From contig JAHLFI010000033.1 in NCBI GenBank assembly GCA_018883865.1, positions 1 to 55,140 of the forward strand: a stretch of 55,140 bases of DNA. Reading direction: 5' to 3'. Below are positions 27,456 to 37,567 of this stretch, piece by piece; position 1 is the first letter of the stretch; every line of letters starts with the position of its first letter. Source of the DNA: Candidatus Oceanisphaera merdipullorum (GTDB lineage Bacteria; Pseudomonadota; Gammaproteobacteria; Enterobacterales; Aeromonadaceae). Below the pieces are notes generated by a model. It did not search any database. It was not told the origin of the DNA and saw only the letters and a list, made by a program, of their open reading frames with translations. A program made the translations under genes and the position numbers.

Positions 27456-28634
27456 TTAAGGTTGGGCTATGGCCAATAAATCACCGCTGCGGCTTTGCAC
27501 ATAAAGCGTATTACCGTCCACAATAGGAGCGACATACAGCCCTTTGCTATCAACACGCTGTAAGGATTTTAGCTCGCCGGTTTGACTATCAAACCAGTAC
27601 AAATATCCTTCGGCGTCACCGGCCACCAGATAATCACCAAATACCACAGATGCCGTTAGCTGGCGGTTTTCCAACTCGGTGTTCGACCATACTTCCATGC
27701 CACTACGGGCATCGACCGCAAACAAATGACTGCGGCTATCGCTGATATAAAGTAGGCGTCCGTCGGTGCTGAGATCCTGAGAGCCCTGATACTGGCGCTT
27801 CCATAATTCTTGGCCAGAAATCAACTGATGAGCAGTTAGCTGGCCATTATATGCGATTGTGAACAGAATATCGCCCAAAATCACCGGTTTGGCCGCCACG
27901 TCTACCATACGCTCTAATTCGGTAGCACCACGAGGGTTGGCAATCCGAGTATCACGTACCGGCTGACCGTTGGCCAATAAGGCTATGCCTAAGCGACCAT
28001 CGGCGCGGCCGTATAGTACGGCACCACCCGCGGTGACAGGTGTGGATTGGCTGCGCAGTGTCAGGCTAGGCTGCTCATTGCGCAATTGCCATTGTTGGGC
28101 GCCCGTCGTTGAGTCCAGCGCTATCAGATTTCCAGCACTGGTGTGCACCACCACTTTACCTTCATCTACTGCCGGGGCGGCCAGTACTTCACCGGCAACA
28201 CTTTTAGTCCACAGTAGCTCACCGTCAGCCTGAGAAACCGCATAGACTATGCCGTTTTCTGAGCCAAAATAGAGGTTACCATAGGCTGCGGTTAAGCCAC
28301 CGGCGATACGCGGGCTACGGTGTTGTTCGTTGATGGCGAGCTTATCAATGCGCAGCTGCCATTGGCGCTTGCCGGTTTCCTTATCAAACGCGGCCAAAAT
28401 GCCATCGCGTGATGCGGCAAACAAACGATCGCCTTCTACTACTGGGCTAAGCTGTGAATAATATTCACCTACGCCCTTACCTATAGAACCAGACCACACG
28501 GTTTTAGCTTTTAAGGTATTACCCACTTCGGGCAATGAGCTCATAGGGGTTAAGTTCGGCTCACTGGAGCAACCAATCAGGCTGAGGCCCAACAGCACCG
28601 GCAAGATGAGCGTTAGGGAGTTGCGTGTTTTCAT
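27456..28634 (-). CDS. bamB: outer membrane assembly lipoprotein BamB
   Basis: Part of the BAM complex that folds beta-barrel proteins into the outer membrane. Signal peptide with lipobox LIGC, lipidated Cys at residue 22. The rest is an eight-bladed propeller with repeated PQQ-like blades (AFDKETGKRQWQL, AVSQADGELLWTK, ALDSTTGAQQWQL, AVDARSGMEVWSN, WFDSQTGELKSL). Length 392, as in E. coli. Its ATG overlaps the yfgM stop by 4 bp, so it is translationally coupled. Confidence 0.96.
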   Translation of the reverse strand: MKTRNSLTLILPVLLGLSLIGCSSEPNLTPMSSLPEVGNTLKAKTVWSGSIGKGVGEYYSQLSPVVEGDRLFAASRDGILAAFDKETGKRQWQLRIDKLAINEQHRSPRIAGGLTAAYGNLYFGSENGIVYAVSQADGELLWTKSVAGEVLAAPAVDEGKVVVHTSAGNLIALDSTTGAQQWQLRNEQPSLTLRSQSTPVTAGGAVLYGRADGRLGIALLANGQPVRDTRIANPRGATELERMVDVAAKPVILGDILFTIAYNGQLTAHQLISGQELWKRQYQGSQDLSTDGRLLYISDSRSHLFAVDARSGMEVWSNTELENRQLTASVVFGDYLVAGDAEGYLYWFDSQTGELKSLQRVDSKGLYVAPIVDGNTLYVQSRSGDLLAIAQP

Positions 28635-29305
28635 TCTTTATCGCCCTCACTGCTCACCACAGGGCTTGCAACCACAGCTGAATTGGCCACGGCTAAGTTA
28701 TCCAATTTTAGCTTCAGGGCCGGATTATTATTTAAACCGCCCGCCTCTGAAGCCGCTTGATAAGCCAGATATGCCTCATCGGTATTGCCTTTGGCTGCGT
28801 ACAGGTCACCCTGAATTTCACTGCGCAGGGCGCTAAAGGCTTCTTGCTTAACGCCATTAAGCTGAGCTTGCGCTTCATCGGCTTTATCTTGGGCCAGCAA
28901 AACACGAGCTAAACGCAAACGTATGGTGTCGCTTAACGCCGCGTCTTTAGTGCCGGCCAAGGCCAACTCCAGCTGCTCTTGCGCTAGCGGTAACTGATTG
29001 GCTGCCGCCGCTTCGCCAGCCAGTAAGAGAGCGGCCAGCTCACCGTAGTTATTCCCTTTATTACGCTCAACAAAGGCTGCGACCTCAGTAAAGGACTCGC
29101 TTCCTTGAGTGGCTAACTGAGTGCTGACCTTAACAAAGTCATCCGCCCCCACAGCGCGCGTTGCTACTTGATTATCTTGATAATAACGCCAGCCAAATAA
29201 ACCAGCCAAGCCCACCACTGCACCCAAAATAATGGACTTACCGTATTCTGCCCACCAACGTTTGAGGGTTTCTAGTTGCTGTTCTTCCGTGCTATTAAAA
29301 TCCAC
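28631..29305 (-). CDS. yfgM: YfgM, inner-membrane TPR-like chaperone partner
   Basis: A 224-residue protein with a short cytoplasmic N-terminus (STEEQQLETLKRWWAEYGK), one membrane segment (about residues 24-40) and a periplasmic helical domain of TPR type. E. coli YfgM associates with PpiD and the SecYEG translocon and hands secreted proteins to periplasmic chaperones. Its place between hisS and bamB is the standard proteobacterial order. Start follows the hisS stop directly with no gap; it overlaps bamB by 4 bp. Confidence 0.93.
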   Translation of the reverse strand: MDFNSTEEQQLETLKRWWAEYGKSIILGAVVGLAGLFGWRYYQDNQVATRAVGADDFVKVSTQLATQGSESFTEVAAFVERNKGNNYGELAALLLAGEAAAANQLPLAQEQLELALAGTKDAALSDTIRLRLARVLLAQDKADEAQAQLNGVKQEAFSALRSEIQGDLYAAKGNTDEAYLAYQAASEAGGLNNNPALKLKLDNLAVANSAVVASPVVSSEGDKE

Positions 29306-30592
29306 TTAGATCACCTTTTTCAGCTGTGCAATAAGTTCATCCAGCGTCAAGGTTTGTTGTTCGCCTTGACCGCGTAAATATTTAACGGTGACTTCACCGC
29401 GGGCCACTTCGTCTTCGCCCAAGATCAAAGCAATACCGGCACCGCTCTTGTCGGCACGCTTTAATTGCTTTTTAACGTTACCGCCGCCGCAATGGCTGAG
29501 CACGTTTAGCGTTGGCAATTGGTCGCGCAATTGTTCCGCCAGCGCAAAACCGGCCGTTTGCGTGCTCTCACCCATAATTGCGATATAAACATCGGCTAAG
29601 GCAGGTTCGCTCGCATCTGGGGCGAGAGTTTCGAGCAGCAGTACTAAACGCTCCATGCCCATAGCAAAACCCACCGCTGGCGTCGCGTGGCCACCGAGTT
29701 GCTCTACTAAGCCGTCGTAACGGCCACCACCACAGACGGTGCCCTGAGCACCTAGGCTCTCGGTCACCCACTCGAATACCGTGAGGTTGTAATAATCCAA
29801 ACCGCGCACTAAACGCGGATTCAATTCAAACTCGATACCGGCGGCGGTTAACAAGGCGGTTAAACCCGTAAAGTGCGCCTGCGTTTGTGGGCCAAAATAA
29901 TCACTTAGCACAGGTGCGTCTTGCAAAAGCGCTTGTACTTGTTCATTTTTACTGTCCAACACGCGCAGCGGATTGGTGTATAAACGGCGTTGACTGTCTT
30001 CATCGAGCTTATCAAAAAACTGTTCTAGGTAAGTCACCAAGGCTTGGCGATATTCGGCGCGCTCAGCTGGCTGACCTAAACTGTTGAGCTGCAGCACTAA
30101 ATGCTCGCTCACGCCTAATTGCTTCCACAGACGCGCGGTAAGCATGATCAATTCCGCGTCTATGTCGGGTCCTTGAAGACCAAACACTTCGACGCCAAAT
30201 TGATGAAACTGACGATAACGGCCTTTTTGCGGGCGCTCATAGCGAAACATGGGACCCATATACCACATGCGGCGCTCTTGGTTATACAACAAACCGTGTT
30301 CGATGCCGGCGCGTACACAACCCGCCGTCCCTTCTGGACGCAGCGTCATGCTTTCACCGTTTCGGTCGTCGAAGGTATACATTTCTTTTTCGACCACATC
30401 GGTCACTTCACCTATAGCGCGACGAAATAGACCCGTGCTTTCCATGATCGGCATGCGTACTTCGGCGTAGCCATAGCTACTCATCAATTGACGTAAGGCG
30501 GTTTCTGCCGCTTGCCAAGTCGGCGTTTGCTCCGGCAGGCAGTCATTCATACCACGAATAGCTTGGATTTTTTTTGCCACAACTTTTGTCAC
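29306..30592 (-). CDS. hisS: histidyl-tRNA synthetase
   Basis: Charges tRNA-His; class II synthetase. Motif 2 region [30 protein letters not shown], histidine motifs [14 protein letters not shown] and the GGGRYDGLV loop, and the motif 3 block [11 protein letters not shown] are all present, then an anticodon-binding domain ([17 protein letters not shown]). Length 428 (424 in E. coli). The start is GTG 30592, with AGAGA about seven bases upstream; a second GTG at 30580 ([13 protein letters not shown]) aligns exactly with E. coli and cannot be excluded. In the rodZ-der operon. Confidence 0.96.
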   Translation of the reverse strand: MTKVVAKKIQAIRGMNDCLPEQTPTWQAAETALRQLMSSYGYAEVRMPIMESTGLFRRAIGEVTDVVEKEMYTFDDRNGESMTLRPEGTAGCVRAGIEHGLLYNQERRMWYMGPMFRYERPQKGRYRQFHQFGVEVFGLQGPDIDAELIMLTARLWKQLGVSEHLVLQLNSLGQPAERAEYRQALVTYLEQFFDKLDEDSQRRLYTNPLRVLDSKNEQVQALLQDAPVLSDYFGPQTQAHFTGLTALLTAAGIEFELNPRLVRGLDYYNLTVFEWVTESLGAQGTVCGGGRYDGLVEQLGGHATPAVGFAMGMERLVLLLETLAPDASEPALADVYIAIMGESTQTAGFALAEQLRDQLPTLNVLSHCGGGNVKKQLKRADKSGAGIALILGEDEVARGEVTVKYLRGQGEQQTLTLDELIAQLKKVI

Positions 30593-30707
30593 AACTGTAT
30601 CTCTAATTATTAAAGCCCGGCTTATTAAACCCCGACCTTAGAAGCGAATGAAGGCAGCCAGTCACATCAGGATAAATAAGTATGTTCGCACTATTACTAA
30701 TGACTGA

Positions 30708-31826
30708 CTATTTATGGTTAATGATGGCTATCCGCCCGTTGGGATCCATCATGGCGGCCTTGGCTCGAATACGTGCTTCGAGCGTATCCACAAGACTGTT
30801 ATTGTCCAAACGCCCGACCCGCTCGCCACTTTCATACAGGGCACTTTTACGCTGAGCACCGGCCAAGCCTAAGTCGGAAATTAGCGCTTCACCTGGGCCA
30901 TTGACCACGCAGCCAATAATGGAGACGTCCATCGGCAGCACCAGATCTTCGAGTCGTCGCTCAAGCTCATTAACCGTGCTTATCACATCAAACTCTTGGC
31001 GCGAGCAAGACGGACAGGCGATAAAGTTGATACCACGAGTGCGAATACGCAAAGATTTGAGAATATCAAAGCCCACTTTGATTTCTTCTACCGGATCCGC
31101 CGCCAGTGAAATACGCAAGGTATCGCCTATGCCCTCACTTAATAGCATGCCAAGACCAATCGCCGATTTAACGGCGCCGGCACGAAAGCCACCGGCTTCG
31201 GTAATGCCTAAATGCAGCGGTTGCTCAATTTGGCGCGCCAGTTCACGATAGGCACCCACGGCTAAAAACACATCCGAGGCTTTAACGCTGACTTTAAATT
31301 GGTCGAAATTCAATCTATCTAAGATGTCGACGTGGCGCATGGCTGACTCGACCAAGGCGGCAGAATTGGGCTCGCCGTATTTTTCTTGGATGTCTTTTTC
31401 TAACGAGCCACCATTGACACCGATACGGATCGGAATACCTTTATCGCGCGCGCAATCGACCACGGCACGGATCCTTTTTTCATTACCAATATTACCCGGG
31501 TTAATACGCAGGCAATCGGCGCCATATTCGGCCACTTGTAGCGCAATACGGTAATCAAAATGGATGTCGGCAATCAGTGGCATTGTGGTGCCGGCGCGGA
31601 TCAACTTGAAGGCTTCAGCCGCTTCCATCGTGGGGACTGAGATACGTACTATATCGGCGCCGACTTTTTCTACGGCACGAATTTGCGCCAGTGTCGCCTC
31701 AACATCCGTGGTCAGGGTGTTGGTCATGGTCTGCACGGTAATGGGGGCATCTCCCCCCACTAAGACTGAGCCGACACGAATTTGCTTGGACAGGCGACGT
31801 TTGATAGGAGTTTCAGGTAAGGACAT
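30708..31826 (-). CDS. ispG: 4-hydroxy-3-methylbut-2-enyl diphosphate synthase (flavodoxin)
   Basis: Converts MEcPP to HMBPP, the sixth reaction of the MEP isoprenoid pathway; holds a [4Fe-4S] cluster. Cluster ligands: Cys pair in [12 protein letters not shown] and Cys in [13 protein letters not shown], followed by the usual Glu. TIM-barrel residues such as [14 protein letters not shown] and RINPGNIG are intact. 372 residues, as in E. coli. Depends on the isc operon products encoded 5 kb away. Starts 14 bp after the rodZ stop. Confidence 0.97.
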   Translation of the reverse strand: MSLPETPIKRRLSKQIRVGSVLVGGDAPITVQTMTNTLTTDVEATLAQIRAVEKVGADIVRISVPTMEAAEAFKLIRAGTTMPLIADIHFDYRIALQVAEYGADCLRINPGNIGNEKRIRAVVDCARDKGIPIRIGVNGGSLEKDIQEKYGEPNSAALVESAMRHVDILDRLNFDQFKVSVKASDVFLAVGAYRELARQIEQPLHLGITEAGGFRAGAVKSAIGLGMLLSEGIGDTLRISLAADPVEEIKVGFDILKSLRIRTRGINFIACPSCSRQEFDVISTVNELERRLEDLVLPMDVSIIGCVVNGPGEALISDLGLAGAQRKSALYESGERVGRLDNNSLVDTLEARIRAKAAMMDPNGRIAIINHK

Positions 31827-31840
31827 GATTTACTCTTAGA

Positions 31841-32902
31841 TCAAGATTGCGGTACTGTCAGTCGAGCGGCCCGACCGGCACGAAACGAAGATAAGTCGAC
31901 GGCTTTACCTAGATACTCAAGGCTCACCGCTGTCGGCACACCCAAGATCAACTTAAAGGGCGGTTCACCTTCAAGAGCTAAAGACTGCTGAGCTTTTTTA
32001 ACGCCTTCACTCAACACTTTACCTCGACTGTCGGTAATTTTAATCCAGCAGTCATCGGTAAAACTTAAGCTTAGCAAGCGAGCATTGTCAGCGTCAGGAC
32101 TGGCGACCGGCTGGCTGGCGTTCTCTGTAGAAGCGGCATCGTTTGCATTGGTTGCATCTGCATCCGTTACTGCCACGCTGGTGGTCGCACCATCTAACGT
32201 AACATTGCTATCAAGGCCATTGTCAGATTCGCTGGCGCTGGCTTCACCTGTAACCGATGCTTCTGGATTCGTAGCCGAGCCCAACGGCTGCTCGCTGGCA
32301 TCGCCGTCATTTAACTCAGGTAACACTAATGTAGGTAGCACTACTGCAGGTTGCGTTAGATCCGTATCTGAGGGGCGCGTGTCTGAGCTTCCAGTGTCTG
32401 GCGAGCTGTTATCAGCTGAGTTTTTTTCTGCTGAGCTAAGGCTAGTATCAAACTGCTGCGGGTCTTGCTGACGTGCACCACCATCATGCCACCACCAATA
32501 GAAGAGTGAGGCAAGCAGGCCTAAAAACACCAGCCAGCTGATGCGTTTTAGCCATTTATCACTGGCTTGTTGGCGCGTTTTTTTGGAAAAGCTTTGCATG
32601 GGCTTTTCAACTTTAAACTGCTCATGGCTCATGCTATCAAACGCTGCTAACGCCTCGGCTTCCGGCACGCCCACCACCTTGGCGTAGGCTTTAACGTAAC
32701 CACGCAAAAATGTCAGCGCCACGCCGGCCTTATAATGATCGCTATCAATCGATTCGATCACCGCCAAGCGCAGGTTTAATCTGCGCGCCACCTCTGTTTG
32801 GGTCCAGCCTTTAGCGTCACGCGCATTGCGCAATAATACGCCCGGGCCGGTACTTGCTTTGAGTTCAGCCTGAGGCTGAGAGTCTGTCTCATTAATAGTC
32901 AT
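31841..32902 (-). CDS. rodZ: cytoskeleton protein RodZ
   Basis: Links MreB filaments to the cell-wall elongation machinery. Residues about 21-90 are a Cro/CI-type helix-turn-helix (LLRNARDAKGWTQTEVARRLNL), 121-138 one membrane span (SWLVFLGLLASLFYWWW), then a long Ser/Asp/Thr-rich periplasmic linker and a C-terminal DUF4115 domain (SLSFTDDCWIKITDSRGKVL). At 353 residues it is close to E. coli (337). First gene of the rodZ-ispG-hisS-yfgM-bamB-der operon. Confidence 0.95.
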   Translation of the reverse strand: MTINETDSQPQAELKASTGPGVLLRNARDAKGWTQTEVARRLNLRLAVIESIDSDHYKAGVALTFLRGYVKAYAKVVGVPEAEALAAFDSMSHEQFKVEKPMQSFSKKTRQQASDKWLKRISWLVFLGLLASLFYWWWHDGGARQQDPQQFDTSLSSAEKNSADNSSPDTGSSDTRPSDTDLTQPAVVLPTLVLPELNDGDASEQPLGSATNPEASVTGEASASESDNGLDSNVTLDGATTSVAVTDADATNANDAASTENASQPVASPDADNARLLSLSFTDDCWIKITDSRGKVLSEGVKKAQQSLALEGEPPFKLILGVPTAVSLEYLGKAVDLSSFRAGRAARLTVPQS

Positions 32903-33328
32903 TATATAACAATCGCCTAGCCTGTTCTGAGTCTGGAAATAACCGCACTTGGGGAAACACCTATTGGCTTAAACCACAGCTGTTTACAAAGTACACTGCT
33001 TACCATAAACCGTGGCTGGGGTCTTGCTAATCCTCGCGCCTAGCTTGGCATCGGAACCATTGACTCCAGCACAACCCTATTCGTTACATTACTATTGTTA
33101 GTTCAAACTGTTAGTTCACACGCCTTGGACTGGTGCAGGCGGCTGCACTGTTAAAACGACATTAAAACACAATAACTTTATTAACGGTCAGCTTATCATA
33201 GTCGGCTCAACCGAGTGGCCTCATAAACCTGACAACGATGCGTAAAAATCGTTCCGTATCTGCAAAAACGAACCACCACTTGCTCATTTAGTCGGCATTT
33301 TCGCTGAAAGCGAGTGTACTAAGGGTCG
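32903..33328. other. 426-bp gap between rlmN and rodZ with no gene
   Basis: In Vibrio and many relatives pilF (pilW) sits here. I translated the minus strand by eye and see frequent stops in every frame and no TPR motif. A GTTAGTTCA word is repeated at 33098 and 33110, and a small GAA-loop hairpin (TCGCTGAAAGCGA) lies at 33301-33313. The rodZ promoter must be here. Confidence 0.6.
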
Positions 33329-34447
33329 TTAAAGCATTGTGACGGATATAGTTTCTTGCTGCATCTGTTTTTTCTGAGTGCGCTTAGTGCGATCGATAAC
33401 GTCGCCCACTAATTGACCGCAAGCCGCATCTATATCATCGCCCCGAGTTTTACGAATGGTCACCGTATTACCATATTGCATCAATACTTTATTAAAGCGG
33501 TCAATACGACTATTACTCGGCTTTTCGTACTCGTTATCAGGGAACGGATTAAAGGGAATCAAATTAATTTTACAAGGTAAATCTTTTAATAACTCGGCTA
33601 ACTCATGAGCGTGTTGCATATCATCATTTACGTGATCTAACAGCACATACTCTATGGTCACCTTGCCCTGATTAGCCGTAGATTTGCTGATGTAATTACG
33701 GATACTGGCAATCAACATGGCGATGTTGTATTTATCGTTGATAGGCATGATTTGTGAGCGCAACTTATCGTTGGGCGCGTGCAACGACACGGCCAGCGCC
33801 ACGTCTATCATGTCAGCCATCTTATCGAGCGCTGGCACCACACCTGAGGTCGACAAGGTCACGCGGCGCTTAGACAAGCCAAAGCCATAGTCTTCCAACA
33901 TCAAGCTCATGGCCGGCACCACATTATTGAGATTAAGCAGCGGCTCGCCCATGCCCATCATCACCACATTAGTAATGGGTTTGCGGCCGGTGTCGCGAAT
34001 AAAACCCACTCGACTGGCGGCGCGCCACACTTGGCCGATAATTTCCGAGACTTTAAGATTACGATTGAAACCTTGCTGGGCGGTAGAACAAAACTTGCAG
34101 TCCAGCGCACAGCCCACTTGGGACGACACACACAGGGTAGCGCGGTCGCCGTCTGGGATATACACGGTTTCGACTTCTTGATCGCCCACCATCATGGCCC
34201 ACTTAATGGTGCCATCTTCGGAGATTTTTTCGACGCTGATTTCGGGCGCACGAATTTCGGCTTTTTCTTGTAACTTAGCGCGCAACTCCTTGTTAATGTT
34301 GGTCATTTGCTCAAAGTCGTCACAACCGAAGTGATAGATCCATTTCATCACTTGATCGGCTCGAAACGGCTTTTCGCCTAGTTCATCAAAGAACGCACGC
34401 ACACCATTACGATCCAGATCCAGCAGGTTTATTTTAGTTTCACTCAT
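33329..34447 (-). CDS. rlmN: dual-specificity rRNA/tRNA (adenine-C2) methyltransferase RlmN
   Basis: A radical-SAM enzyme that methylates C2 of A2503 in 23S rRNA and A37 in some tRNAs. The cluster motif CxxxCxxC is C113-C117-C120 ([21 protein letters not shown]). The methyl-carrying Cys is expected near residue 343 ([13 protein letters not shown]). [10 protein letters not shown] and [15 protein letters not shown] are family signatures. 372 residues. Its usual partner pilF is missing downstream; rodZ starts after a 426-bp gap. Confidence 0.96.
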   Translation of the reverse strand: MSETKINLLDLDRNGVRAFFDELGEKPFRADQVMKWIYHFGCDDFEQMTNINKELRAKLQEKAEIRAPEISVEKISEDGTIKWAMMVGDQEVETVYIPDGDRATLCVSSQVGCALDCKFCSTAQQGFNRNLKVSEIIGQVWRAASRVGFIRDTGRKPITNVVMMGMGEPLLNLNNVVPAMSLMLEDYGFGLSKRRVTLSTSGVVPALDKMADMIDVALAVSLHAPNDKLRSQIMPINDKYNIAMLIASIRNYISKSTANQGKVTIEYVLLDHVNDDMQHAHELAELLKDLPCKINLIPFNPFPDNEYEKPSNSRIDRFNKVLMQYGNTVTIRKTRGDDIDAACGQLVGDVIDRTKRTQKKQMQQETISVTML

Positions 34448-34576
34448 TCGGTTGCCTCTTGCTTTTTGAACAGAGCGTCAGGGCGCAAAATTGTACAGAA
34501 ATTAACGTCATCTTGCCAGCAGTACCCGCACCGGTCGCACTTAGGTTGCCGGACTAGTTTACCCTGCATGATGCAC

Positions 34577-34603
34577 AAAAAAGCCGCCCGAGGGCGGCTT
34601 AAT
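34577..34603 (-). terminator. intrinsic terminator after the NCS2 permease
   Basis: AAGCCGCCC (34581-34589) pairs with GGGCGGCTT (34592-34600). Read on the minus strand the stem is followed by a T-run, so it ends the permease transcript before rlmN. Confidence 0.9.
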
Positions 34604-34627
34604 AAAGGTGGTGATTTACGTTACTAA

Positions 34628-36127
34628 TTAATGTTCATGCGCAGGCTTTAGGTTATCGTCGCAATCAGCCGTTACGCAAACTTCGTTGCCTTCCACATCA
34701 AACAGCTTACCTTCGGTGAAATAATCTCCTTCCGATAAATTCCGGAGTGCTTCGGGCCGAATGCTACGCTCTATGCCAGCCACAAACACCGACTGTTGAT
34801 CCGAGTTGCCCAGCTTCATATGGTTAAACAATAAGTTCAGCAAGATAGCCATGATAGCGGTGGAGCTGATGCCTGAATGAAAAATAGTGGCGAACCAGTC
34901 GGGGAAGGCATGATAAAAGGTCGGTGCGGCAATCGGCAACATACCAAAACCGATAGAAGTGGCCAGAATAATCAGGTTCATGTTGTTGTGGTAATTCACC
35001 TTAGCCAGCGTGCGAATACCACTGGCCGCCACCGTACCAAACAAGACGATACCCGCCCCACCCAACACGGCTGTCGGCACTGTGGCTATCACTCGGCCCA
35101 TAATAGGCAGCAAACCTAAGGTCATTAAGATAAGACCGGCAAACGATACCACGAAGCGACTCTTTACCCCTGTGACCGCCACTAAGCCTACGTTTTGCGC
35201 AAAGGCACTTTGGGTGAAAGAGCCAAACAAAGGCGCGACTGCGCTCGATATCATATCGGCGCGCAGACCATCTCCTAAGCGACGCTCGTCCACTTTAGTA
35301 CCAATAATGTCACCTACCGCCAAAATATCCGCGGAGGTTTCAACCAAGATAACTAACACAACGATAAACATAGAAATAATAGCGGCCAACTCAAAAGTAG
35401 GCGCGCCAAAATGAAACGGCGTTGGGAAGGCAAAAATATCGCCTTCGGTTACCTTAGCAAAGCTCACAAGTCCAAGTCCCCAAGCCGCCGCAGTGCCGAG
35501 CACCATGGCCAGCAAAATAGATAAGCGGCTAATGGCGGCATTACCTAATTTACTGAGCAATAGCACCAGAGCCAGCGTTAATCCGGCAAGCCCTATATTG
35601 GTCATGCTACCAAAGTCAGGAGCCTTGCTGTTGCCTCCCATCGCCCAACGCGCCGCCACCGGCATTAACGTCAAGCCTATGGTAGTGATCACGGCTCCGG
35701 TCACCAGCGGCGGGAAAAATTTAATAATCTTAGAGAAAATTGGCGTAATCAAAAAACCGATAAGAGAAGCGGCAATTACCGCGCCAAATACCGAGGGCAG
35801 CCCACCGCCTGAGGTGACGATAGCCACCACTGTTGCCACACTAGCAAAGGATACACCTTGTACCAGTGGCAGCTGACAACCAAAAAATGGTATACCAACG
35901 GTCTGCAGCAAGGTCGCTAAGCCACCTATAAACAATGAGGCGGCAATCAATAAGCCAATTTCTGCTGAGGTTAAACCGGCGGCTTGGCCCACAATTAAGG
36001 GCACGGCGATAATGCCGCCATACATAGTGAGTACGTGTTGAAAGCCGTAGGCTATGTTCGCTACTACCCCAAGATTTTCATCCTCGGGGCGTACAACGGG
36101 AGTGTGAAGGGCTGATTTTGTCGTCAT
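34628..36127 (-). CDS. NCS2-family purine (xanthine/uric acid type) permease
   Basis: An inner-membrane nucleobase:cation symporter of 499 residues with about 14 hydrophobic segments. NCS2 markers: YGFQHVLTMYGGIIAVPLIVG near the N-terminus, ETSADILAVGDIIGTKVD in the substrate region, and SAFAQNVGLVAVTGVKSRFVV (the QNVG motif). The ETSAD/GDIIGTK form points to xanthine or uric acid rather than uracil. I start at ATG 36127, with AGGA nine bases upstream, although the frame is open to 36325. A short hydrophilic C-terminus contains two Cys. It has its own terminator and sits between ndk and rlmN. Confidence 0.9.
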   Translation of the reverse strand: MTTKSALHTPVVRPEDENLGVVANIAYGFQHVLTMYGGIIAVPLIVGQAAGLTSAEIGLLIAASLFIGGLATLLQTVGIPFFGCQLPLVQGVSFASVATVVAIVTSGGGLPSVFGAVIAASLIGFLITPIFSKIIKFFPPLVTGAVITTIGLTLMPVAARWAMGGNSKAPDFGSMTNIGLAGLTLALVLLLSKLGNAAISRLSILLAMVLGTAAAWGLGLVSFAKVTEGDIFAFPTPFHFGAPTFELAAIISMFIVVLVILVETSADILAVGDIIGTKVDERRLGDGLRADMISSAVAPLFGSFTQSAFAQNVGLVAVTGVKSRFVVSFAGLILMTLGLLPIMGRVIATVPTAVLGGAGIVLFGTVAASGIRTLAKVNYHNNMNLIILATSIGFGMLPIAAPTFYHAFPDWFATIFHSGISSTAIMAILLNLLFNHMKLGNSDQQSVFVAGIERSIRPEALRNLSEGDYFTEGKLFDVEGNEVCVTADCDDNLKPAHEH

Positions 36128-36290
36128 TAAATTTGCTTCCTGCATATTGAGTCTTAGATAGGTCCTATTACCAGAAACAGATAATGATTTAAGCCAAATC
36201 AAATGTAAACAATTTAAACACAAAATGTTTAATTTTTTAACAAAAAAGTATACAAGACATAAGCAAGTGACTCTTGCCAATAGCAGGCAC

Positions 36291-36319
36291 AAAAAAAAGG
36301 AGCCTAGGCTCCTTTTTTT
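36291..36319 (-). terminator. intrinsic terminator after ndk
   Basis: The palindrome GGAGCCTAGGCTCC (36299-36312) is flanked by eight A and seven T. It lies about 30 bp past the ndk stop on the minus strand and before the permease promoter. Confidence 0.92.
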
Positions 36320-36347
36320 CAGCAACTTGCATCAAGCAAGCTGAGAA

Positions 36348-36779
36348 TTAACGTGTGCGTGGGCACAGCTCAGCATCGCTGAAGAAATACGCGATTTCAC
36401 GGGCAGCAGAAGCAGGCGCATCTGAACCGTGAACGGCGTTTTCGTCGATGCTGTCAGCGTAGTCGGCGCGCAGCGTTCCAGCCAAAGCGTCAGCTGGGTT
36501 AGTAGCACCCATGATTTCGCGGTGACGCAGTACGGCGTTTTCGCCTTCCAGTACCTGAACCATAACTGGACCTGAAGTCATAAAGTCAACCAGCGCTTTA
36601 AAGAAAGGACGCTCGCTGTGCTCGGCGTAGAAACCTTCAGCCTTAGCATTGTCTAGGTGTACCATTTTAGCAGCAACGATCTTCAGACCAGCGGCTTCAA
36701 AACGCTGATAGATAGCGCCAACTAAGTTTTTTGCTACTGCATCAGGCTTGATGATAGAGAAAGTACGTTCGATAGCCAT
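36348..36779 (-). CDS. ndk: nucleoside diphosphate kinase
   Basis: Balances NTP and dNTP pools by phosphate transfer through a phospho-histidine. The 143-residue protein has the active-site H117 in ENAVHGSDA and the N-terminal block [22 protein letters not shown] seven bases before the ATG. Transcribed alone, with terminators on both sides. Confidence 0.97.
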   Translation of the reverse strand: MAIERTFSIIKPDAVAKNLVGAIYQRFEAAGLKIVAAKMVHLDNAKAEGFYAEHSERPFFKALVDFMTSGPVMVQVLEGENAVLRHREIMGATNPADALAGTLRADYADSIDENAVHGSDAPASAAREIAYFFSDAELCPRTR

Positions 36780-36913
36780 CTTGATTCCTTAATAGGTTAA
36801 CCCGAAGGTTTGGGTATGAAAACGGCGCAATTATACGTAAAAACCGCCTCCGTTAACACTGCTTGCCGGTAATTTAATTATTGTGGCTAAGGTAACCGAG
36901 CATAGGCCTGAAA

Positions 36914-36949
36914 AACAAAAAAGCCACCGTCATCAAACGGTGGCTTTAG
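36914..36949 (-). terminator. intrinsic terminator of the isc operon
   Basis: Stem AAAGCCACCGT (36920-36930) with ACGGTGGCTTT (36937-36947), six-base loop. Read on the minus strand it is followed by a T-run. It lies about 65 bp past the iscX stop. Confidence 0.9.
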
Positions 36950-37013
36950 ATGTCGGTTTAAGAACAAGCAGGAGTGTTTTTCACCTCACGCCTCCCTCTT
37001 CATACCTCACCCA

Positions 37014-37214
37014 TCAATCAAACTCATCCATCCAGATCATGATCACCGCCTCTAAGATGCCCTCATTGGAGCGCTTAGGGTCATCATCAAAACCGTCCAG
37101 TTCACAGATCCACTGATGTAGATCGGTAAAGCGCACTGTTTTAGGATCCGTATCCGGATAGGCTTCTAAAAGATCGAGCGCTATTTCTCGACTGTCTGTC
37201 CATTTAAGGCTCAT
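37014..37214 (-). CDS. iscX: IscX (YfhJ), regulator of Fe-S assembly
   Basis: A 66-residue acidic protein ([21 protein letters not shown] ... [10 protein letters not shown]). It binds IscS and iron and slows cluster formation as a regulator of the cysteine desulfurase. The last gene of the isc operon, 13 bp after fdx, as in E. coli. Confidence 0.95.
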   Translation of the reverse strand: MSLKWTDSREIALDLLEAYPDTDPKTVRFTDLHQWICELDGFDDDPKRSNEGILEAVIMIWMDEFD

Positions 37215-37227
37215 AGCTTTGCTCCAA

Positions 37228-37566
37228 TTATTGGCTCTCAGACACCATGTTAACTGTGTACATAGGGATCTCTACTACTAAGTCTTCGTCGGTTAAACGA
37301 GTTTGACAGCCCAACCGCGACTCAGGCTCGAGTCCCCACGCTTTATCTAACATGTCATCTTCTAGCTCACTACTTTCATTCAGTGAGTCAAAGCCTTCAC
37401 GCACTATGATATGGCAGGTGGTGCAAGCACAGACCTTTTCACAGGCATGCTCGATATCAATGCCATTGCGCAGCGCCGCATCCAATACCGTCTCACCGGG
37501 CAGGCTTTCAACTTCAGCACCCTCTGGGCACAGCTCCGCATGAGGCAAAAATACAATCTTAGCCAT
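37228..37566 (-). CDS. fdx: ISC-type [2Fe-2S] ferredoxin
   Basis: Electron donor for Fe-S cluster assembly. Cluster ligands C42, C48, C51 ([16 protein letters not shown]) and C87 (RLGCQTRL) match the E. coli numbering; the extra C46 found near the cluster in this family is also kept. 112 residues. Separated from hscA by one base. Confidence 0.97.
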   Translation of the reverse strand: MAKIVFLPHAELCPEGAEVESLPGETVLDAALRNGIDIEHACEKVCACTTCHIIVREGFDSLNESSELEDDMLDKAWGLEPESRLGCQTRLTDEDLVVEIPMYTVNMVSESQ

Positions 37567-37567
37567 A

